Program-made: the position numbers and the translations under genes
In this document: piece after piece, positions 27,842 to 32,375 of the stretch
Position numbering within the stretch: position 1 is the first letter of the stretch
How the letters are laid out: each line of letters starts with the position of its first letter
Assembly (NCBI GenBank): GCA_017860575.1
Contig: JAGDMS010000008.1
Location: 1 to 32,375, forward strand
Direction: 5' to 3'
Length of the DNA stretch: 32,375 nt
Source: Deltaproteobacteria bacterium
GTDB lineage: Bacteria > Desulfobacterota > Binatia > HRBIN30
Notes under the pieces: generated by a model
Seen by the model: only the letters and a program-made list of their open reading frames with translations
Database searches by the model: none
Told to the model about the DNA's origin: nothing

Positions 27842-29227
27842 ATGCCCAATGACATGAACGCCGTCCGTGACGCGATCCTTTCGGGAAAAGCAGGAGCACC
27901 GGACTACTCCGCACTGGCGCTACCGAAAACCATGCGCGCGGTAACGACGCACAAGGACGAGATCAAGATGTTCGACGGCCTTGAAACCCGCCAGAAGGAC
28001 CCGCGGCGCAGCCTGCATGTCGACGAGGTGCCGGTGCCGGAGCCGGGACCCAACGAGGCCCTCGTGGCCGTGATGGCCTCCAGCATCAACTTCAACACCG
28101 TCTGGACCGCGATTTTCGAACCGTTACCGACCTTCCAGTTCCTGGAACGCCATGCCAAGCGCAGCCCATGGGACAAGCGCCACGACCTGCCCTACCACAT
28201 CATCGGCAGCGACGCGTCCGGGGTGATCCTGCGCACCGGGCCGGGCGTCACCGTGTTCAAGCCCGGCGACGAGGTCACCATCCACTGCAATTACGTTGAC
28301 CTGCAATCTCCCGAGGGGCACGACGACTCCATGCTCGATCCCGACCAACGCATTTGGGGCTTCGAAACCAACTTCGGGGGCTTGGCCGAGATCGCGCTGG
28401 TGCGCGCCAACCAGCTCATGCCGAAGCCGGCGCACCTCACCTGGGAGGAAGCGGCCTCCATGCCGCTGGTGAATTCCACCGCGTACCGCATGCTGGTCAG
28501 CCACAACGCCACCCAGATCAAACAGGGCGACATCGTCCTCGTCTGGGGCGCCGTCGGCGGGATGGGCGGCTTCGCGCTGCAATACGTGTTGAACGCCGGG
28601 GCATTTCCCATCGCCGTCGTGTCCTCGGAGGAGCGGGCGAAACTGTGCCGCACCGTCGGCGCACGCTGGGTCATCGACCGCAATGCGGAGGGCTACCGCT
28701 TCTGGAATCCGGACGGAACGCAAAACCTCGGAGAGATTCGGCGTTTCGGAAAGAAGATCCGCGAACTCACCAGCGGCGAGGATCCCGACGTGGTCTTTGA
28801 ACACCCCGGACGGGAGACGTTTGCCGCCAGCGTGTTCGTCGCGCGGCCCGGGGGCAAGGTGGTCACCTGTGCCTCCACTTCCGGTTTCATGCATGAGTAC
28901 GACAACCGCTATCTATGGATGAACAAGAAGCGCATCATCGGCTCCCACTTCGCCAACTACCGCGAGGCCTGGGAAGCCAACCGGCTGGTGTGCAAGCGCG
29001 CCATCCACCCGCTGCTGTCGGAAACCTATCCGCTAGAGCAAACCGGCGAAGCGGCCTACCGCGTCCACCGCAACCTCGCCTTCGGCAAGATCGGTGTCCT
29101 CTGTCTGGCACCGGAGGAAGGCCTCGGTGTACACGATCCAGATGGCCGCGCACGACACATCGGGCAGATCAACCTCTACCGCAACGCCGCCAAAGGTGAA
29201 TTCCGCCTGGTGAAGACGCAACCGTAA
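27842..29227 (+). CDS. ccr: Crotonyl-CoA carboxylase/reductase
   Basis: The 461-residue medium-chain dehydrogenase/reductase enzyme performs NADPH-dependent reductive carboxylation of crotonyl-CoA to ethylmalonyl-CoA, the key step of the ethylmalonyl-CoA pathway. The ATG has AAGGAGG upstream. The NADPH fold shows VWGAVGGMGGFALQYVLNAGA. The four CO2-pocket residues described for Kitasatospora setae (Asn81, Phe170, Glu171, His365) align at a constant +4 offset to Asn85 (INFNTVW), Phe174 and Glu175 (WGFETNFGG) and His369 (IIGSHFANYREA). It is therefore predicted to carboxylate rather than merely reduce. It lies 99 nt after the hypB-like gene. Other pathway enzymes (Ecm, Mcd, Mcl) are not in the window, so it may instead supply ethylmalonyl-CoA for other uses. 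Confidence 0.95.
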   Translation: MPNDMNAVRDAILSGKAGAPDYSALALPKTMRAVTTHKDEIKMFDGLETRQKDPRRSLHVDEVPVPEPGPNEALVAVMASSINFNTVWTAIFEPLPTFQFLERHAKRSPWDKRHDLPYHIIGSDASGVILRTGPGVTVFKPGDEVTIHCNYVDLQSPEGHDDSMLDPDQRIWGFETNFGGLAEIALVRANQLMPKPAHLTWEEAASMPLVNSTAYRMLVSHNATQIKQGDIVLVWGAVGGMGGFALQYVLNAGAFPIAVVSSEERAKLCRTVGARWVIDRNAEGYRFWNPDGTQNLGEIRRFGKKIRELTSGEDPDVVFEHPGRETFAASVFVARPGGKVVTCASTSGFMHEYDNRYLWMNKKRIIGSHFANYREAWEANRLVCKRAIHPLLSETYPLEQTGEAAYRVHRNLAFGKIGVLCLAPEEGLGVHDPDGRARHIGQINLYRNAAKGEFRLVKTQP

Positions 29228-29283
29228 GGCGGACGAGCGGCCGGTTCGCGTGTGCCGAGGTCAGGCAGCTGAGTGCATGATCG

Positions 29284-30219
29284 ATGAAATTCGCGATTCG
29301 TGTCCCCGCCAATTTCCTCTACCCCGCCCTCACCAGTCCGTGGGAAGCGCAGGTGACTGGCGCGGACACCATGCGCTTTGCGCGCGCCGTGGACGATTTC
29401 GGCTTCGATTGGCTCTGGGTCTCGGAACACATCGTCCAGGATCCCCGGCTGCTACCGTCCATGGGCGCGCGATTTTACGAAGGGCTGACAGCGATGACCG
29501 CGTTGCTGGGCGCGACCCAGCGGATCCGCGCGCTGAGCTTCATAGCGGTGCTGCCGTATCATCATCCCGTGGTGTACGCCAAGGCCATCGCGACGGCCGA
29601 CGTGCTGTCGGGCGGACGCGTGATCATGGGCCTGGGCGTCGGCTACATGCGACGCGAGTTCAAGGCGCTCGGCGTGCCGTTCGAACGCCGCGGACGGCGC
29701 ACCGACGAATACCTGCGCAGCATGAAGGAGCTGTGGACCAGCGACCAGCCGGTGTTTCACGGTGAGTTCGTCGATTTCGAGAATATTCTGTTCGAGCCCA
29801 AACCGATGCAGAAGCCACATCCACCCATCCTCGTGGGCGGCGATTCGCGGCCGGTGTTGCGCCGGGCCGCGCATCTCGGTGACGGCTGGCTCCCCTGGCT
29901 CACGCCGCGGCGCGACCTCGGTGCCTGTCTCACCTACATTCACGAGGAACGCGCCAAACAGGGCCGCACTGGCCCGTTCGAAGTGCCCATGCTCCTGGCC
30001 GACATGGACGAGGAGAACCGCCTCGACTTTGGCCGTTTCCGCATCCCGCGCACCCGCGACGAAATTCTACCCCTGATCGAGCGCCTCGAGGGTGACCAAG
30101 CCACGACAGCCGTGTTGCACCTCCCCGTCGGCACCTCGGGGATTGGTGAGTGCCTGGACTGGGCGGGGTGGTTCGCGCGGGACATCATCCCGCAGTTCAG
30201 AAGCGGCTCAGGCTGCTAG
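29284..30219 (+). CDS. LLM class oxidoreductase, TIGR03619-like (probably F420-dependent)
   Basis: A 311-residue TIM-barrel flavin/F420 oxidoreductase of the luciferase-like superfamily. Recognisable parts are MRFARAVDDFGFDWLWVSEH, a central LPYHHPVVYAKAIATADVLSGGRVIMGLGVGYMRREF block (residues about 97-133), EYLRSMKELW, PHPPILVGG and LRRAAHLGDGWLPW. These match the TIGR03619 subfamily, usually annotated F420-dependent. The substrate is unknown. ATG 29284 starts 57 nt after ccr on the same strand, with only a weak ribosome-binding site. The gene is followed by a perfect hairpin that may terminate the transcript. Confidence 0.88.
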   Translation: MKFAIRVPANFLYPALTSPWEAQVTGADTMRFARAVDDFGFDWLWVSEHIVQDPRLLPSMGARFYEGLTAMTALLGATQRIRALSFIAVLPYHHPVVYAKAIATADVLSGGRVIMGLGVGYMRREFKALGVPFERRGRRTDEYLRSMKELWTSDQPVFHGEFVDFENILFEPKPMQKPHPPILVGGDSRPVLRRAAHLGDGWLPWLTPRRDLGACLTYIHEERAKQGRTGPFEVPMLLADMDEENRLDFGRFRIPRTRDEILPLIERLEGDQATTAVLHLPVGTSGIGECLDWAGWFARDIIPQFRSGSGC

Positions 30220-30261
30220 TCCCTGAAAAACTGCTTGGTGCTTGGTGAAATCGGCCCATAT

Positions 30262-30296
30262 CGCAGCTTACCCTTGTTGCACAAGGGTAAGCTGCG
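30262..30296. terminator. Perfect 16-bp hairpin after the LLM gene, candidate terminator
   Basis: Positions 30262-30277 are the exact reverse complement of 30281-30296, with a 3-nt loop TGC. The hairpin lies 43 bp after the LLM stop and ahead of the transposase remnant. No T-run follows, so it may be a rho-independent terminator lacking a U-tract, a protein-binding palindrome, or the end of a mobile element. The surrounding 30220-30420 stretch holds no other clear feature. Confidence 0.55.
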
Positions 30297-30417
30297 CTCG
30301 TCGTTGGCGGCGCTCAAGGTGGCGAAAAGCGGTTTCAGATGAGGGTTCGAGATGCGGTCGTGTGGGAGGAACAACGGGCGCGGCTGGTGCCACGACTGGA
30401 TCGCAACACTCTACCCG

Positions 30418-30776
30418 CGGATTGCTCGCGACCGATGATCGCGGGCAGCAGCACCTGTTCGATCAGACCCGTAATCTGTTCTACATCACCAACGTACGCG
30501 CCGACGGGCTCACCCCGTCGGAGGTGGCCTTCGAGGCCAACGATCGGTGCAACCAGGAGCACCTGATCGAGCAACTCAAGAACGGGGGTGCAGGCGCTGG
30601 GGATGCCCTCCGACGGCTTGGTGTCGAACTGGGCCCACGCGGTGGTCGCCACCCTCGCATGGAACTTGAAGATCTGATTGTCCATCCTGCTGCCGAAGCG
30701 TCTCGCCCGCGAGCTGCGGCGCAGGGAGACCCGCGTCCAATGGTTGCGACCTTCTACATTGCGCGGCTCTAGTGCG
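30418..30776 (+). pseudogene. IS1380-type transposase remnant (frameshifted, nonsense-mutated)
   Basis: Only a C-terminal portion survives. Frame one reads LFDQTRNLFYITNV and EANDRCNQEHLIEQLKN, the conserved C-terminal block of IS1380-family DDE transposases. At a run of five G (30584-30588) the homologous reading shifts frame and continues as GVQALGMPSDGLVSNW and AHAVVATLAWNLKI. There it meets TGA at 30675-30677 where the family has Trp (LKAW), then goes on as LSILLPKRLARELRR. One inserted base and one G to A change thus account for the damage. The 5' two-thirds and clear terminal repeats are missing, so this is an old, non-autonomous relic. Beyond about 30776 up to 30901 I see nothing recognisable. 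Confidence 0.8.
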
Positions 30777-30901
30777 CCGCTTTTCACGTGGTGCTGGTCG
30801 GCGCCAGCAGGTGCGGCGCGCCTTCGCGCCTCGCCACACTCAAATTTCCGGTTCGGCGGCATGAAGGTTATCCCCCAAGCGCTTGTTTTGAGACTAGTGG
30901 A

Positions 30902-32375
30902 TCAGCCGCCCTCTGCCTGGGCGCCGGCGACTGCGGACCGGCGCTGCCGGAAGCCGCTGTGCACCGCGAAGGCGAAGTTGTCGAGCACCGCGGGATCGAG
31001 AGGATCCCCGTTGAACGGGATGGTCACCGCCGGCAAGCCCTCGCGCTCGGCAACGTGAAAGAACTGCGTCTCGGCCAGCTTGCTGGGCATGCACTCGAGC
31101 GGCCCGACGTTGACCACGCCGTCGATCGTGCCTTGGCGCCACTCGTGAATGGCACCACCCAGCGTGAGCACGGCCTCGCCATACAGGTCGCTGCGCAGGT
31201 AGCGGGCTGACGCCGCCAAGGCCTGCTTGACAGTGCTGCGCTCGTGCCAGCCGAGGTGGCGGGCAAGCGCCTGGTAGGTCAGTTGCTGGGTGCGATGGAG
31301 CGTCGCCGTGCTCAGGTAGCTGCCGAGCGTGCCGCTCCGGCCGGCATCGCGATTGCACCAGTGCAGATACTCCAGCCATTCGTTGAATGGCGCTTGCCGG
31401 ACGCGGATGCCGCGTTGCTCCAGCTTGTCGATGACGAAGTCGTTGGCGAACGGATCGCAGCGGACGTAGATCTCCCCGACCACGGCCACCGCTGGCAGCG
31501 CTCGCTCCATCTTGACGGCGGCATACGCCCGCCCGGCACGCTGCAGGATGTCGGCAATGCCGAACAGCCGGCCGGTCATCACCTGCAACAAGGCGTCGCG
31601 GGTGGCTGGTTTTCGGCGGGCTTCTTGCCGCGTCCGCTCGACGAGTTCCCCGGCGTACTGCGCGTAGACGGCCAGCGCGGCGCCCGGCGTGGCCTCCACC
31701 GGGCGGACGTCATGCAGCCCCTGCAACAAGACATCAATGGCGTTCCACCCGATTACGCACAGGGGGAAGATTCCCCCGGGGAAACCGTCGCCGTAGTTGC
31801 TTTCGACCGGTGACCACACGCGCACCCGGTCGGCCCACTGCTGCTGCTCCAACACGATCTTGTGCAGCACGTTGTAGACCCCAAAGCGGCAGGGCCCGTT
31901 GGCGCGCGGCATCGCAAAGGCGAAGCGGGTGTCGGTGGTGCGCTCGCGGTCCAGGCGCTGAAGCAGGCTGCCGAGGGTGAGGCACATCGGCACGCACTCC
32001 TTGCCGGAGGTATGGCGGCGGCCGATGCGTACCGTCTCCCGGTCCGGCATGGGCAAGCTCTCCGCCGGCACCCCGGCGCCAGTGAGCGCCGCAGCCAACA
32101 CGTCCGCCCCCGGCCCAAGACGGGGGATGAGCACGACCTCGCCGCGCGCCCGAATGTCGGCCGGGTGCACCCGAGTGCCCTGGATGGTTTGAAAGTCGTT
32201 GGCGGGCGCGGCGGGGCGGGCGCCGAGGCGGTCCTGGTGGACGCAGTGCAGGAAGGCCTCGACGCGGGTTTTGGTGCCGGCGTCGCCGGAGTGGCCGTCG
32301 GTCTCGATGACGGCAAACGGGCGGCCCTGCATGATGTAGGCATAGAAGTGCAGACTGAAGCTGTCGGGCCCGCAC
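30902..32375 (-). CDS. Large CoA-dehydratase-activase-like protein, C-terminal part (runs off right edge)
   Basis: The minus-strand frame is open from the right edge to a TGA at 30902-30904, about 490 residues. It continues upstream of the first visible ATG (32332), since the preceding in-frame codons read CGPDSFSLHFYAYIM, a conserved part of the family. Motifs are CGPDSF, IETDGHSGDAGTKTRVEAFL, SGKECVPMCLTLGS, RANGPCRFGVYNVL, GEIYVRCDPFANDFV and GPLECMP, matching the C-terminal section of the large (over 1,000-residue) activase-related proteins. Their N-terminal half is a BcrAD/BadFG-type ATPase pair. Relatives energise 2-hydroxyacyl-CoA dehydratases or benzoyl-CoA-type reductases via a [4Fe-4S] cluster. 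The target enzyme is not in the window, and the ATPase part lies outside. Confidence 0.85.
   Translation of the reverse strand, partial: CGPDSFSLHFYAYIMQGRPFAVIETDGHSGDAGTKTRVEAFLHCVHQDRLGARPAAPANDFQTIQGTRVHPADIRARGEVVLIPRLGPGADVLAAALTGAGVPAESLPMPDRETVRIGRRHTSGKECVPMCLTLGSLLQRLDRERTTDTRFAFAMPRANGPCRFGVYNVLHKIVLEQQQWADRVRVWSPVESNYGDGFPGGIFPLCVIGWNAIDVLLQGLHDVRPVEATPGAALAVYAQYAGELVERTRQEARRKPATRDALLQVMTGRLFGIADILQRAGRAYAAVKMERALPAVAVVGEIYVRCDPFANDFVIDKLEQRGIRVRQAPFNEWLEYLHWCNRDAGRSGTLGSYLSTATLHRTQQLTYQALARHLGWHERSTVKQALAASARYLRSDLYGEAVLTLGGAIHEWRQGTIDGVVNVGPLECMPSKLAETQFFHVAEREGLPAVTIPFNGDPLDPAVLDNFAFAVHSGFRQRRSAVAGAQAEGG

Overview
This is a high-GC bacterial window dominated by a [NiFe]-hydrogenase locus and one giant surface-type RHS gene. 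The dockerin-like EF-hand pair followed by a Pro/Thr-rich tail, the ethylmalonyl-CoA-type reductase, the F420-type LLM oxidoreductase and the heptanucleotide repeats all recall uncultured Binatota/Deltaproteobacteria-like genomes. That placement is an inference from gene style, not from a marker gene.

Layout: 1-1491 (-) is the N-terminal part of the helicase HrpB, cut by the window edge. 1634-2336 (+) is a small nucleotidyltransferase, interrupted by an in-frame TGA, plus a short partner ORF. 2371-2402 is a stem-loop between convergent genes. 2430-13016 (-) is a roughly 3,530-residue secreted protein: five tandem parallel beta-helix repeats, CARDB-like domains, YD repeats, an RHS core, then a non-toxin tail with a dockerin-like pair. 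13174-13845 (-) is a HAD-IB phosphatase. 13947-16970 (-) is a PAS-GAF-HisKA-HATPase-REC-REC-Hpt hybrid histidine kinase.

17309-26242 (-) is a nearly continuous hydrogenase operon, transcribed small subunit, large subunit, cytochrome b, maturation protease, hypF, hypC, hypD, hypE, mostly with ATGA or TGATG overlaps. The small subunit carries both supernumerary cysteines of oxygen-tolerant group 1d enzymes. Divergently, 26570-27742 (+) encodes HypA and, where a GTPase HypB would be expected, a Mrp/MinD-type ATPase. HypA has the long spacing between zinc knuckles that I recall from the archaeal (Thermococcus) HypA, whose HypB partner is also Mrp/MinD-type. This pair looks like an archaeal-style nickel-insertion module serving a bacterial uptake hydrogenase and is the most interesting signal here.

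27842-29227 (+) is crotonyl-CoA carboxylase/reductase with all four CO2-pocket residues. 29284-30219 (+) is a TIGR03619-like LLM oxidoreductase. 30262-30296 is a perfect 16-bp hairpin, followed by a decayed IS1380-type transposase remnant. 30902-32375 (-) is the C-terminal part of a large CoA-dehydratase-activase-like protein running off the right edge.

Together, the hydrogenase would oxidise H2 in the periplasm and pass electrons through cytochrome b to quinone. HypA to HypF (with the MinD-type HypB substitute) and the protease build its NiFe(CN)2CO site. Two short repeat structures flank the protease gene and may tune expression of the downstream maturation genes.
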